DNA from: Kiritimatiellia bacterium | GTDB lineage: Bacteria > Verrucomicrobiota > Kiritimatiellia > CAIVKH01 | Direction of reading: 5' to 3' | Assembly: GCA_027493775.1 (NCBI GenBank) | Contig: JAOSKE010000003.1 | Coordinates: forward strand, 202,350-266,349 | Length of the DNA: 64,000 bases | Part shown: one piece after another, positions 1 through 9,900 of the stretch | Layout of the letters: each line of letters starts with the position of its first letter | How positions within the stretch are numbered: position 1 is the first letter of the stretch | Made by a program: the position numbers and the translations under genes | Notes under the pieces: model-generated | What the model saw: only the letters and a program-made list of their open reading frames with translations | The model's database searches: none | What the model was told of the DNA's origin: nothing

Positions 1-714
1 ACCCGTCACGACCGTGCCGCGACCTTCAATCGAGAACACGTCTTCAACCGGCATGAGGAACGGCTGGTCAATCTCGCGGACAGGCTCCGGAACGTGCTTG
101 TCGAGAGCTTCCATCAACTCCTGAATGCAGGCCGTCGCAGGATCATCCTTCGAGGTCGCCTGCAGCGCGCCCAACGCGGAGCCGCGGATAATCGGCGTGT
201 CATCGCCGGGGAACTCGTATTTGTTCAACAGATCGCGGATTTCCATCTCGACGAGTTCGAGCAGCTCCGGATCGTCAACCAAGTCCACCTTGTTAAGGAA
301 TACGACAATCGCCGGCACACCGACCTGACGAGCGAGCAGGATGTGCTCCTTCGTCTGCGGCATCGGGCCGTCAACTGCGCTGACCACAAGAATCGCGCCG
401 TCCATCTGCGCCGCGCCGGTAATCATGTTCTTCACATAGTCCGCGTGGCCGGGACAGTCCACGTGCGCATAGTGGCGCGTGTCCGACTCGTACTCCACGT
501 GGGAGATGGCGATCGTCAAAATCTTCGTCGGATCGCGACGACCCTGCGACTCGGAAGCCTTTGCAACCTGGTCATACGAAATCTTCTGCGCCAGACCCTT
601 CAGGGACTGGACGTGGGTAATCGAAGCCGTCAACGTGGTCTTGCCGTGGTCAACGTGACCAATCGTGCCCACGTTCACGTGCGGCTTTGTGCGCTCGAAT
701 TTATCCTTCGCCAT
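1..714 (-). CDS. tuf: Elongation factor Tu, 5' part (C-terminus outside window)
   Basis: The reverse strand from 714 reads [20 protein letters not shown], the classic EF-Tu start, followed by the GTPase P-loop (GHVDHGKTT), the DCPGHADY G3 motif and NKVD G4 motif. EF-Tu delivers aminoacyl-tRNA to the ribosome in the cytoplasm. The window holds 238 codons of the usual ~395, covering the G domain and the start of domain 2 (ending in GRGTVVTG). A GGAGAG Shine-Dalgarno lies just upstream. The tRNA-Thr gene about 120 bp upstream on the same strand matches the conserved tRNA-tufB arrangement of many bacteria. No frame problem is seen in this part. Confidence 0.98.
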   Translation of the reverse strand, partial: MAKDKFERTKPHVNVGTIGHVDHGKTTLTASITHVQSLKGLAQKISYDQVAKASESQGRRDPTKILTIAISHVEYESDTRHYAHVDCPGHADYVKNMITGAAQMDGAILVVSAVDGPMPQTKEHILLARQVGVPAIVVFLNKVDLVDDPELLELVEMEIRDLLNKYEFPGDDTPIIRGSALGALQATSKDDPATACIQELMEALDKHVPEPVREIDQPFLMPVEDVFSIEGRGTVVTG

Positions 715-833
715 GTTTCTCTCTCCTACGTGTTTCTTACGTTACAGTTCTTTACTAAATCTTTTTTTTTCGCGCCACCGGTCTGCCTCGCAGAACCCGC
801 CACAGCCACGCCCGAACCCCGGGGAAGCACTGG

Positions 834-905
834 GCCCACGAGCCGGATCGAACGGCCGACCTCGTCCTTACCAAGGACGTGCTCTACCGACTGAGCTACG
901 TGGGC
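834..905 (-). tRNA. tRNA-Thr (anticodon GGT)
   Basis: The reverse complement folds as a cloverleaf: 7-bp acceptor stem (GCCCACG with CGTGGGC), TA at positions 8-9, D arm starting GCTC, anticodon stem CGTCC/GGACG with loop TTGGTAA (anticodon GGT at 870-872), and a T loop TTCGATC. The GGT anticodon reads ACC/ACU threonine codons. After the acceptor stem the sequence is directly CCA (831-833), so either the discriminator base is C and CCA is added later, or the exact 3' end needs checking. It lies upstream of tuf on the same strand and may be cotranscribed with it. Confidence 0.95.
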
Positions 906-1109
906 GCACACGCGACAATAAAAAGCGCTCGGGACAATACACCCCATCCCCCACGCTTCATTTTCTTTGCAACGTGAAGTGGCGTTTGCCTGATGCGATT
1001 TTCATTGCCATCTCCGCGCAATATTCGTTCGCAGAAATGCTTATCCGGCGATATATGCCGGATTCCACAGCCACCTGTCAACAGACAAACGAATAAATTT
1101 TGAAAAAAT

Positions 1110-1138
1110 TTGACCCCTCTCCCATGGCTGGCCTAAAT
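1110..1138 (+). promoter_or_regulatory. Possible promoter of purK
   Basis: TTGACC at 1110-1115, a 17-base spacer and the weak -10 CTAAAT at 1133-1138 end 7 bases before the purK ATG. With no Shine-Dalgarno present, transcription from here would give a leaderless or near-leaderless mRNA. The -10 match is poor, so this is tentative. Confidence 0.35.
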
Positions 1139-1145
1139 CTCGCTC

Positions 1146-2324
1146 ATGTCCACCCCCCTCATATCCCAAAATCGCCCTCTGATTGCAATCCTCGGCAGCG
1201 GCCAACTAGCCAAAATGATGGCCCAAGCCGCCGCGCAACTGGGCTGTCGCATAAAAACGCTCGAAGCCAAGCCGAACCCCGAACCGCTCCTCAACTGGCC
1301 CGTTCAAGTCGGAGATTGGAACGATCCCGACACACTGGTCGCGTTTGCAAACGGCGCGGACGTGGTCACTCTCGAAAACGAGTTTATCGAAGCCGACGCG
1401 CTCGCAGAGCTTGAAGAAGAGGGATACGCGCTTCATCCATCCGCCGCAACAATGGCGCGGGTACAGGACAAACTCCTCCAAAAAGAAACACTCGCCAATG
1501 CAGGGTTGCCCACGGCCCAGTTTCGCGCAGTCGAAACACCCGAGGAAATCTTCGCCGCTGCAGGCGATTTTGGCTGGCCTCTGATATTAAAACGCCGAAA
1601 ACTCGGCTACGACGGCAAAGGCAACGCGACCATTCACTCGTCGGACGACGTACACAGCGCGTGGGAAAAACTCGGCGGAGGCGCCTACGCGCTATTCGTG
1701 GAGCAGTTCTGTCCTTTTAAAGGAGAGATCGCCACCATCATCACCCGCGCTCGGCCTAAAAATGGGGAATCCCCACAAACCGTCGCCTACCCTATTGTTT
1801 CAACCCTTCAGCAGGATCACATCTGCCACACCGTCAGCGCCCCCGCAGATTTAACGCCAGAACAGGCGGCAATCGCGACGCAAATCGCGTTGAAGGCGGT
1901 CGAAGCGATAGATGGCACGGGCAGCATCGGTGTCGAATTTTTTGTAATGCCCGATGGACGCCTTTTAATTAATGAAATCGCCCCGCGCGTACACAACTCG
2001 GGTCACTACTCCATTGAAGCCTGTCACTGCTCACAATTTGAAAATCACATTCGCGCAATCCTCGGCTGGCCCCTCGGCTCATCCGCCATGCGCGCACCCG
2101 CTGCAGCGATGGTCAATTTGTTGGGCAACTCCGACGGACTCGCCATGCCATCCGGACTCAACGCTGCGCTCACCATCGAAGGCGCACATCTTCACATCTA
2201 TGGAAAATCGCGCAGTATGAAAGGCCGCAAGATGGGCCACGTCACCGCGCTCGGCGAAACGCCCGCCGCCGCCCTCGCAAGCGCTCTGCGGGCAGCCGAA
2301 AAATTGCGCTTCGGCCAAATTTGA
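1146..2324 (+). CDS. purK: N5-carboxyaminoimidazole ribonucleotide synthase
   Basis: A 392-residue ATP-grasp enzyme that carboxylates aminoimidazole ribonucleotide with bicarbonate and ATP in de novo purine synthesis. Visible marks are the N-terminal ILGSGQLAKMM nucleotide-binding loop, the ENEF segment, the ATP-grasp lysine region (LILKRRKLGYDGKGN, about residues 145-160) and the metal-binding INEIAPRVHNSGH near residues 275-290. Length fits the family. purE follows 69 bp downstream, and its product converts the PurK product, so the pair forms one pathway step. No Shine-Dalgarno precedes the ATG; a possible promoter ends 7 bases upstream. Confidence 0.97.
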   Translation: MSTPLISQNRPLIAILGSGQLAKMMAQAAAQLGCRIKTLEAKPNPEPLLNWPVQVGDWNDPDTLVAFANGADVVTLENEFIEADALAELEEEGYALHPSAATMARVQDKLLQKETLANAGLPTAQFRAVETPEEIFAAAGDFGWPLILKRRKLGYDGKGNATIHSSDDVHSAWEKLGGGAYALFVEQFCPFKGEIATIITRARPKNGESPQTVAYPIVSTLQQDHICHTVSAPADLTPEQAAIATQIALKAVEAIDGTGSIGVEFFVMPDGRLLINEIAPRVHNSGHYSIEACHCSQFENHIRAILGWPLGSSAMRAPAAAMVNLLGNSDGLAMPSGLNAALTIEGAHLHIYGKSRSMKGRKMGHVTALGETPAAALASALRAAEKLRFGQI

Positions 2325-2393
2325 GAAAACACCGCCTCAAGCTCATCCGATTCAAACGAGACTTTCCAGCCATTCTGTAGTAAATCGTCCCCC

Positions 2394-2879
2394 ATGAAAC
2401 CCGAAGTCGGCATTATTATGGGCAGCGACTCCGACCTACCCACCATGCAAGCAGCAGCGGACACACTCGCGGAGTTCGGCATCCCCTTTGAGATCAAGGT
2501 CATTTCCGCACACCGCACCCCGGACGATATGGCGCGTTACGCAAAATCTGCTGCGCGGCGAGGAATTAAAGTCATTATTGCCGGAGCAGGCGGCGCAGCC
2601 CATCTCCCCGGTATGACGGCCAGTCATACCACCCTCCCCGTCATCGGCGTCCCCATTCAATCTAGGGCATTAAAAGGAATAGACTCCTTGCTCTCCATCG
2701 CCCAAATGCCCGCAGGCATACCCGTCGCCACCGTCGCCATCGGCAACGCCCGCAACGCCGCCCTCCTCGCCGCAGGCATCCTCGCCCTATCGAACCCCAC
2801 GCTCGCCAAACGCCTCGCCACGTTCCGCCAAAAAATGGCCCGCGCCTCCCGCGCGAAAAATAAACGTCTGGCGATCTGA
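2394..2879 (+). CDS. purE: N5-carboxyaminoimidazole ribonucleotide mutase
   Basis: A 161-residue class I PurE. It moves the carboxylate of N5-CAIR to carbon 4, giving CAIR, in de novo purine synthesis. The active-site features are present: [10 protein letters not shown] near the N-terminus, the SAHRTPD histidine loop near residue 40, and the glycine-rich [11 protein letters not shown] loop, followed by the IGVPIQS segment. The length is standard and no shift is visible. It follows purK on the same strand after 69 bp. A TAGTAA/TAAATC stretch 8-16 bases before the ATG could be a -10 box, but no convincing -35 is seen. Confidence 0.97.
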   Translation: MKPEVGIIMGSDSDLPTMQAAADTLAEFGIPFEIKVISAHRTPDDMARYAKSAARRGIKVIIAGAGGAAHLPGMTASHTTLPVIGVPIQSRALKGIDSLLSIAQMPAGIPVATVAIGNARNAALLAAGILALSNPTLAKRLATFRQKMARASRAKNKRLAI

Positions 2880-2924
2880 TACAAGACGCCCGAATCGCAC
2901 CGCGCAACCTCCATCAGCCCGGTA

Positions 2925-2953
2925 TTGAGCGCACTGTCTCGATGTGCTACGTT
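2925..2953 (+). promoter_or_regulatory. Promoter of the restriction-modification operon
   Basis: TTGAGC (2925-2930), a 17-base spacer, and TACGTT (2948-2953) preceded by TGC, which makes an extended -10. The expected transcription start falls at or next to the ATG at 2960, six bases after the -10, implying a leaderless methyltransferase mRNA. Confidence 0.5.
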
Positions 2954-2959
2954 GCGCCT

Positions 2960-3916
2960 ATGATCAATCGGACTACGAAAATTTCGGACTCATTCGCGCG
3001 CTCAGAAAGCGCAGTCGTCTATCCCGGAAACTGCCTGGACCTGCTACATGAAGTGCCATCCGAAGCACTTCATCTCATCGTTACATCGCCACCCTATAAC
3101 ATCGGCAAAGAGTACGAGAAAAAAATGCACATTGACTCCTACCTTCGCCAACAGGAGCAAGTCATCCGAGAATGTGTACGCGCACTGGCCCCGACTGGGA
3201 GCATTTGCTGGCAGGTCGGAAATTACGTGGATCGCGGCAGTATCATCCCTCTCGACACCATTCTGTACCCGATCTTCGCAGGACTTGGTCTCACCATGCG
3301 CAATCGGATTGTTTGGCACTTTGAACACGGCCTGCACTGCTCGCGCCGCTTCTCGGGCCGATACGAAACCATTATGTGGTTCACAAAGACCGATGACTAC
3401 GTCTTCAATCTCGATCCCGTCCGCGTGCCACAAAAATATCCGGGCAAAAAATACTTTAGAGGCCCAAAGGCTGGACAGTATTCGTGCAACCCGCTCGGAA
3501 AGAATCCCGGCGACCTATGGATCATCCCAAACGTCAAAAGCAATCACGTCGAAAAAACGGCCCATCCCTGCCAATTTCCCGTTGAACTGATCGAGCGGCT
3601 GGTCCTTTCCATGACACGAAAAGGCGACTGGGTATTCGATCCCTTCCTCGGCACGGGCACATCCATCATCGCCGCCATCAGACACAAGCGCCGGGGCGCG
3701 GGCGCGGAAACTCAACCAAAATACGTTTCTCTCGCCCGTGAGCGCATCGAACAGGAGCTGGACGGCACGTTGCGCACCAGACCCATGACACGCCCTGTGT
3801 ACGATCCAGTCGAAGCCGGCAACAGTCTAACCGTTCCGCCCTGGACACAAACAGAATCGAAACAGATGGTTCTCCTCAACAAACCCACCCGCGAGCAGCG
3901 CTACAAGACCAAATGA
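2960..3916 (+). CDS. DNA (probably N4-cytosine) methyltransferase of a type II R-M system
   Basis: A beta-class amino-methyltransferase of about 318 residues: catalytic motif TSPPYN at residues ~42-47 comes before the AdoMet-binding motif DPFLGTGTS at ~227-235, with the target-recognition region between. SPPY-type motifs are typical of m4C enzymes, and the BglII/BstYI methylases are m4C, which fits the partner; m6A cannot be excluded. The ATG at 2960 is preferred over the in-frame one at 2942 because 2942 lies inside the promoter spacer. Its stop overlaps the endonuclease start by four bases (ATGA). It should protect host DNA from that nuclease. Confidence 0.9.
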   Translation: MINRTTKISDSFARSESAVVYPGNCLDLLHEVPSEALHLIVTSPPYNIGKEYEKKMHIDSYLRQQEQVIRECVRALAPTGSICWQVGNYVDRGSIIPLDTILYPIFAGLGLTMRNRIVWHFEHGLHCSRRFSGRYETIMWFTKTDDYVFNLDPVRVPQKYPGKKYFRGPKAGQYSCNPLGKNPGDLWIIPNVKSNHVEKTAHPCQFPVELIERLVLSMTRKGDWVFDPFLGTGTSIIAAIRHKRRGAGAETQPKYVSLARERIEQELDGTLRTRPMTRPVYDPVEAGNSLTVPPWTQTESKQMVLLNKPTREQRYKTK

Positions 3917-4524
3917 AGATTTCCGAAATATACTCGCATCTTAATGGGCTTGAATTCCTGATGGTCCACAAACCGCGCCTCTGGAAAGAAGTCCAGGACG
4001 TGATCTCTGCCGTGAACTCGACCACGTGCAAAACAAAAATCTCGAAAGAAAAGACCATGAAAGGGGCGCTGCTTTACAGCCCCATCGAAATGAACAAAGA
4101 ATTTGCTCGTTTGCTTCACGCAAAATCATGGAGCGAAAGCCGAGTCAGCTATTGGGTGACACGCGACGAGAAATTGATTCGAAAAACTATGGCCATGTCG
4201 CCCAAACAACAAAAGGAAGAGATAGAGTCTGCTGGCGAAACCCCTATTTTTAGTTACAACCAGACAGATTTTGTGAAGGATCGAATCGCCATTGAAGTTC
4301 AGTTCGGCAAATACGCCTTTGTCGCGTACGACCTCTTTGTCAAACACCTCGCATTCTATATCTCCGATCACATTGACGTTGGCATTGAGATACTTCCGAT
4401 GAAGTCGTTGCAAAGCCAAATGAGTTCCGGCGTGGGCTACTACGAAGGCGAGTTCTACAACATCGTCCGTCAGGGCCGTGGAATCCCTGCGGTACCCCTC
4501 GTTCTTCTTGGCATAGAAGCATAA
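3913..4524 (+). CDS. BglII/BstYI-family type II restriction endonuclease
   Basis: A 203-residue protein matching the BglII/BstYI family in overall pattern. The catalytic layout Asp-X8-Glu-X-Gln known for BglII (D84, E93, Q95) is present as D119, E128, Q130 within DRIAIEVQFGKYAF. The conserved C-terminal block (VGYYEGEFYNIVRQGRG, then IPAVPLVLLGIE) is also seen. BglII cuts AGATCT and BstYI RGATCY, so a GATC-centred site is likely, but the exact specificity cannot be read from sequence. The start overlaps the methyltransferase stop (ATGA), giving translational coupling. The base composition is more AT-rich than flanking genes, as expected for a transferred R-M pair. Confidence 0.88.
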   Translation: MKISEIYSHLNGLEFLMVHKPRLWKEVQDVISAVNSTTCKTKISKEKTMKGALLYSPIEMNKEFARLLHAKSWSESRVSYWVTRDEKLIRKTMAMSPKQQKEEIESAGETPIFSYNQTDFVKDRIAIEVQFGKYAFVAYDLFVKHLAFYISDHIDVGIEILPMKSLQSQMSSGVGYYEGEFYNIVRQGRGIPAVPLVLLGIEA

Positions 4525-4708
4525 TCTTTATATCTCCGCATCCCCATCGAACCAAGCCTCGCTTTTAACATTTAATGGCAAACAGCGGCGCGTGCGGCGT
4601 GGCTGTTCAATTATCTCCGAATCTTCGATGCATTCAGAATTAGTAAGATTATTTTCTTAAAAGCTTCAAGGGCACGAATTCAATCTCCAAGCGCAACAAG
4701 TTGAAGGC

Positions 4709-6594
4709 TCATGGCAACGAGCGCAAGGATGTGGGGACGCGATCGAGAATTTCGGGTGGAAGCTGAAAACCAGCGCGTTGAAGGGACTGTAGATCAGTCC
4801 ACGCCTCTGCCGGGCGCTTCAAGTCGAGCCGCACCAACGCGCGATGCAGACGTGCCTTGGCATAGGCCGGGTCGTGGGCAAGAATCAGGTTGAAGTCGGA
4901 AAGCGCATCGTCCAACTGCCCCATTTCGTAGTAGGCTTTCCCTCGGTTGTATCGCGAATCATCGTCATTCGGATCGGCCTCGAGCAAGGCCGTAAAATCT
5001 GCCGCCGATTCATCGAATTTACCCTTCTCCCCGAGGCTAATACCCCGCCCCATCCTCGCAATACTCAGCGTCGGGTCCAACTCAAGCGCGCGCGTGTAAT
5101 CGGTGATCGCGCGATGATACAGTTCATCATCAAAATAGGCCTGCGCACGATTGAGCCAAAACATTTTGTTATTCGGTTCAAGTGTGATCGCCATTGTAAA
5201 ATCGGCCAGAGCCACATCGGGTTTGCCTAGCTGCCGATTGGCCTGCGCACGGTTGAAATACGGATCGGCGATGGACGGCGAGAGGGCAATCGCTGTCGAA
5301 AAGTCGCGGGCAGCTCCCTCGTAGTCCTCCGCGTTCATCCGCGAAAGTCCCAGATTGCTGAACGCGATGAACGAATGTGGCGCCTTGCGAACGGTATCCG
5401 TCCACAACGTGAGATCGTCTTTCCAAATTTTGGTCCGCTGCCAGGACAATGCGGATAATACCACCAGCAGCGCGGCTGCAAGGACAACACCGCCCTGTCG
5501 GCGCGAACGCGACCAGCGACTCCATCCCCCGCCGCCGCGGCGGCGACTAAGTAGGAAATGCCGATGGACGGCAGGTAGAGAAAACGATCAGCCACCATCT
5601 GACTTCCTGCAGGAACGACGTTCAGAACAGGCACAAGCGTGATGATGAAAAACAGACCAGCCACCCAGATCGGGCGATATTTTTTGCCGCCGAAAAAAAT
5701 GGCCAGAACGACAACAAGAATTACAAACGGCGTGTAGGCCGCTTCTGCGATGACATCTTTCGGGAACGGATAGATCGCGCTGAGATTGAGAGGCCACAAA
5801 AGGCCCTTCAAATACAGCGTCAGACTGTTGCACGCGAGCAGCACGCGGTGCAGGGGCGTGTACTGCGCACCTCGCATAATGGAACCGGCGGAGTGTTGTC
5901 CGAAATAAGCGACGGCAACAAAGCCTAGGGCAACGAGTGCGAATGGGATTTTCTCAATCACTACGCGCCACTCCCACTTTCGGCGCTCAGCGAAATCGAG
6001 GATCAGCAGGACAACCGGAAGACTAATCGCCATCTGTTTCGAAAGCCCGGAGCACAAAAACAAAATCAACGAAAGCAGCAGGTGTTTCAGCGATCGGCCG
6101 TCCAAATAGCGCAAGTAGGCAAAAAGCGACAAGAGGTAGAACAGAGCGAAGAGGACATCTTTGCGTTCGGTTGCCCAGACGACCGATTCCACGCGCAACG
6201 GATGCAGAGAGAACAGCAATGCGCCAAACACCGCGCTCAAAGAGCTGCCGCCAAGCCGACGGAGCAGCATAAAAACGAGCGCGGCATTAATCCCGTGCAA
6301 CAGGAGGTTCATCGCGTGATAGCCAGCAGGTTGAAGCTGGTGAACGGAAAAATTGGTCGCAAAAGAGAGAAGCGTCAGAGGAATATAGTTCCCATCTACA
6401 AACGACGTGAACATCGCCTTGATGTTCGCGGCCGTCAGGCCCTGAATAATCGGGTTCAGGGTAATGAAATTGGGATCATCCCAGTTGACGAATCCGTTGG
6501 AGAGCGCCGGAAGAAACGGAATCAAACTCGCAACGAAGACGATTAAGGCGAATTTCCACTCCCGCATCCTGGTTCTGTCCAACTCATCTCGCAT
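4709..6594 (-). CDS. TMTC-like membrane protein with TPR repeats (frame interrupted)
   Basis: The N-terminal ~365 residues are polytopic, with NGFVNWDDPNFI, a PLTLLSF stretch, and HPLRVESVVWATERKDVL, the hallmarks of the bacterial glycosyltransferase-like/TPR family related to TMTC O-mannosyltransferases. The C-terminal ~250 residues hold TPR units (for example FSNLGLSRMN, YFNRAQANRQLGK, RYNRGKAYYEMGQ). The two halves are in different frames: a C5 run at 5526-5530 must be C6 to read through AAAAAGGWSRW into VVLSALSWQRTKIWKDD. The corrected product is ~628 residues. The family is thought to act in glycan transfer at the membrane; the substrate here is unknown. Confidence 0.85.
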
Positions 6595-6948
6595 GGTTTT
6601 ATGCTGTCACGCTAGCGTCATGCAGACCCGATTGCAACGTGTATCGCCTCTCGATAAAGCGTTTTTTGAGCGATTTTCGCCAAAAGCTCGGAGAACGCCT
6701 AGACCCAGGCTTAAGTTCACTTAATTTATCATTTAAACACTTCGGCTTCTGTGCGTTAAAACCCTTCACCTGAATCTTTTTTTAAGTTGCAAGTAAATCG
6801 TATTACAATTAGGTTGGCGAGCGAGATGGGGATGTATGTCTTGCGACCCGGGAATAGTCGCGAATTGGGTGAGGATCGTGAAGAAAATGCGTTCGCACAA
6901 ACTTGAGGTGGTCTGCGTTCAGACGGTTGGATTTTGGGGGGCAGATAA
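6595..6948. other. Divergent intergenic region
   Basis: About 350 bases between two divergent genes. It is AT-rich near 6720-6810 and carries a good -10 hexamer TACAAT at 6804-6809 on the plus strand, with only a poor -35 (TTTAAG) 17 bases upstream. This would give a leader of about 130 bases for the giant protein gene. A GGGGGG stretch at 6937-6942 may act as its ribosome-binding site. No RNA gene was recognised. Confidence 0.4.
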
Positions 6949-9900
6949 ATGAAGTCAACAGTTTCTCGCAAAACTTCTTGGAACTTGCTCAAGCTGGGCA
7001 TTGTGGCTGGCACAATCTGGGGCGCAACCACACTTTCCTCTCAAGCGCAGTGGTGGACCTACCTCGAAAACCAAGGCACACCAATTACGTCCAACGTGTA
7101 TTTGGGCGACAACCTCACCAACATCATCAAGTTTGCCGTCAATAAGGGAACGAGCGGATGGACCGTTCAGTTCGGAATGGGCACGACCGTTAATGGATCA
7201 AGCTGGGAATGGGCGGCGGCCACGTGGGATAGAACAGAAGGTCAAGACAATTTTTGGAAAAGTGTCGCCAATTCACTGCGGTTTAAAGCGACAGGAACCG
7301 TCTATTATTCTGGACGATTTAGCTACGGCGGGCGAACCGAATATGCCTCAGGGGCGTGGGCCCAAGGCCGCACGACCCTTTCTGCCAGCAGCTATTTCAC
7401 AGTAAAAGCGCTGACTGCTCCTTCAGGTCAGGGCGCAACTGCTGTGGATCACACAAAAATCAATCTGACGTGGACGCGCGGCGTTTCCGGCACAGCAAAG
7501 AACACGCTGATTGTGCGATCAACGAGCAGCATGTTCACTGCGCCGACACAAGGCGCTGCCTATGCGGTGAATGCGAGCCTGGGATCAGGGAAGGTAATTT
7601 ACAACGGCTCTGGCACAGCGTTTTCAGATACGGGCCTGAGTGAGAGCACTCGGTACTACTACGCCTTTTATGCCGTGAACAATGACTACTACTCCGCCGC
7701 AGTCTCAAAGGATGCAACCACTCAGGCTGCGCCACTGGTCCAGCCTTCTGTTCAGTCATCGAATATCGGAATGAATAACAGCGAGCGTCAGGATCAACTG
7801 TCTCCTGTCTGGACTGCAGGGAATGGCGCTCGCCGGATCGTTGTCGCGCGATTAAATGCGGCGCCGACGGGTGTGCCGGCAGATGGCGCAGACTATGCAG
7901 CAACGGCCAACGCCAATTTCAGCGCAGCGCCTGCATTGGGCGATGGCAAGGTCGTTTTTGCAGGGACTGGAAACACCTTCACGATGACCGGTCTGTCTGC
8001 GAACTCGACGTATTATTTCCGCGTGTACGAATACAATGGAACCGGCGCAAGCACGCTGTATCTGACGACGACGGCAACCGGCAACCCCGCCAGCGGTCAA
8101 ACACTTGGCCCACCCACCGGCCTTAGCGCAACGCCAAATCCAGTAACGCCAGAATCTCAATTGGACCTGAATTGGACTAAAAACAACGGGAAGAACGTCA
8201 TCATTGTACGTTCCACCTCCAGCACGTTCACCGCGCCGACGCAGGGCTCCTCCTACAACACCGGCGCCGCGCTAGGCGCCGGAACAGTCGTGTATAAAGG
8301 GGCGGCCACAGCAGCAACGGCCACATCGCTTACACCAGCAACGACGTACTACTTCGCGTTCTACAGCGAAAACAACAACTACTATTCGGCAGCCGACACA
8401 GCCAGTGGAATTCCGATGCCGGTCGCGCGCAACACTGGAGGTGGAGCTTCTCCGGGGAGTCCGGCGGGAACGTTGTACTTGGGTGATACCGGCACTTTCA
8501 CTGTTGAGGCCCAAGCGAAGATTGGGATCAACTGGAGCGCATCGCGCATATTGTTAAGCTCAGATAACAATGTTGACGGATCAGATCCGGCCTCCGCTTG
8601 GGTCGGATATACCGATCAGCCCGGGCGCTCTCTTACATCCCCACGTTTTTTCAAAACAGGGATTCTTTATTGGGCCATTCAGCTCGATTACGGCAACCCT
8701 TACAACGACACATTTTGGTACAAGAACAGTTCCGCCGCCTGGGCACCAGAGTCCGTCAATGGAAATGGCTCAACGCTCACCGTCACGGTCAGTCCACTCA
8801 ACACGCCCACCGCGCAAAGCGCCACACCCGCTGGCCCGCAACAAATCAACCTCGCGTGGACAAGGGGCATCTCCGGTTCTGCGAAAAATACAATCGTTGT
8901 TCGCTCCACAAGCAGCACGTTCACCGAGCCGACGCAGGGGTCAGCCTACTCATCGGGAAATACGATCGGCGATGGGACCGTCATTTTTCTCGGAGCCGGC
9001 ACGTCCATGTCAGATAGCGGTCTCGCCCCTGGCGCAACGTATTACTACGCGTTTTACGCCGAAAACTACAGCTACTATTCCCCCGCCGTAACCGCGAGCG
9101 CAACTCTGCCGGGCATAGCGCCGAGCGTTCAAGCCACCTCCGTTACCAGCGCAGGCAACACTCATCGTCTAAATCAACTGACATTCTCATGGACGAGCGG
9201 CAACGGCGCACGGCGTATCGCCGTAGCACGGGAAGCGGCCGCGCCGACCGGCACTCCTGTGGATGGCGTGGACTATTCCGCTGCGGCCAACAACGACTTC
9301 AGCGCCGCCCCGGCGCTGGGCAATGGAAAAATCGTGTACGACGGAACCGGAAACTCGTTCGTGCTAACCGGCCTTAATCCCGACACCGTGTATTATGTTC
9401 AGGTGTTCGAATACAACGGTTCGGGTTCGGAAACCCTCTATCTCACGACTAGCGCATCCGGAAATCCGGGTTCGGCTCAAACATTGGGCGCGCCGACGAA
9501 TCTGAGCGCAACGCTGGATGGCTCCAATCCTGCCACGCGACTCAGCCTGGGTTGGACGAAAAATAACGGCAAAAATGCGATGATCGTGCGTTCCACAAGC
9601 AGCACCTTCACTGCGCCGACACAGGGCAGCAGCTACAACACCGGCGCAACGCTGGGATCGGGAACAATTATTTACAACGGCAGTGGTACAGCAACCGCAC
9701 TCACCGGACTATTCCCAGGAACGACCTATTATTTTGCATTTTACAGCGAAAGTTATTCCTACTACTCGCCTGCAAACATCACAGCAATCACAACAGAGAT
9801 GCCGGTGGTGCGCAATACGGATGGCCTTGCGTCTCCGGGCGCTCCGTCGGGAACTTTGTATCTAGGCGACAACGCTGTCTTCACTGCCGAAGCACAGGGA

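Noticed and set aside
94-894. Long plus-strand frame over tuf and tRNA-Thr
   Set aside because: Antisense shadow of a conserved gene and a tRNA.
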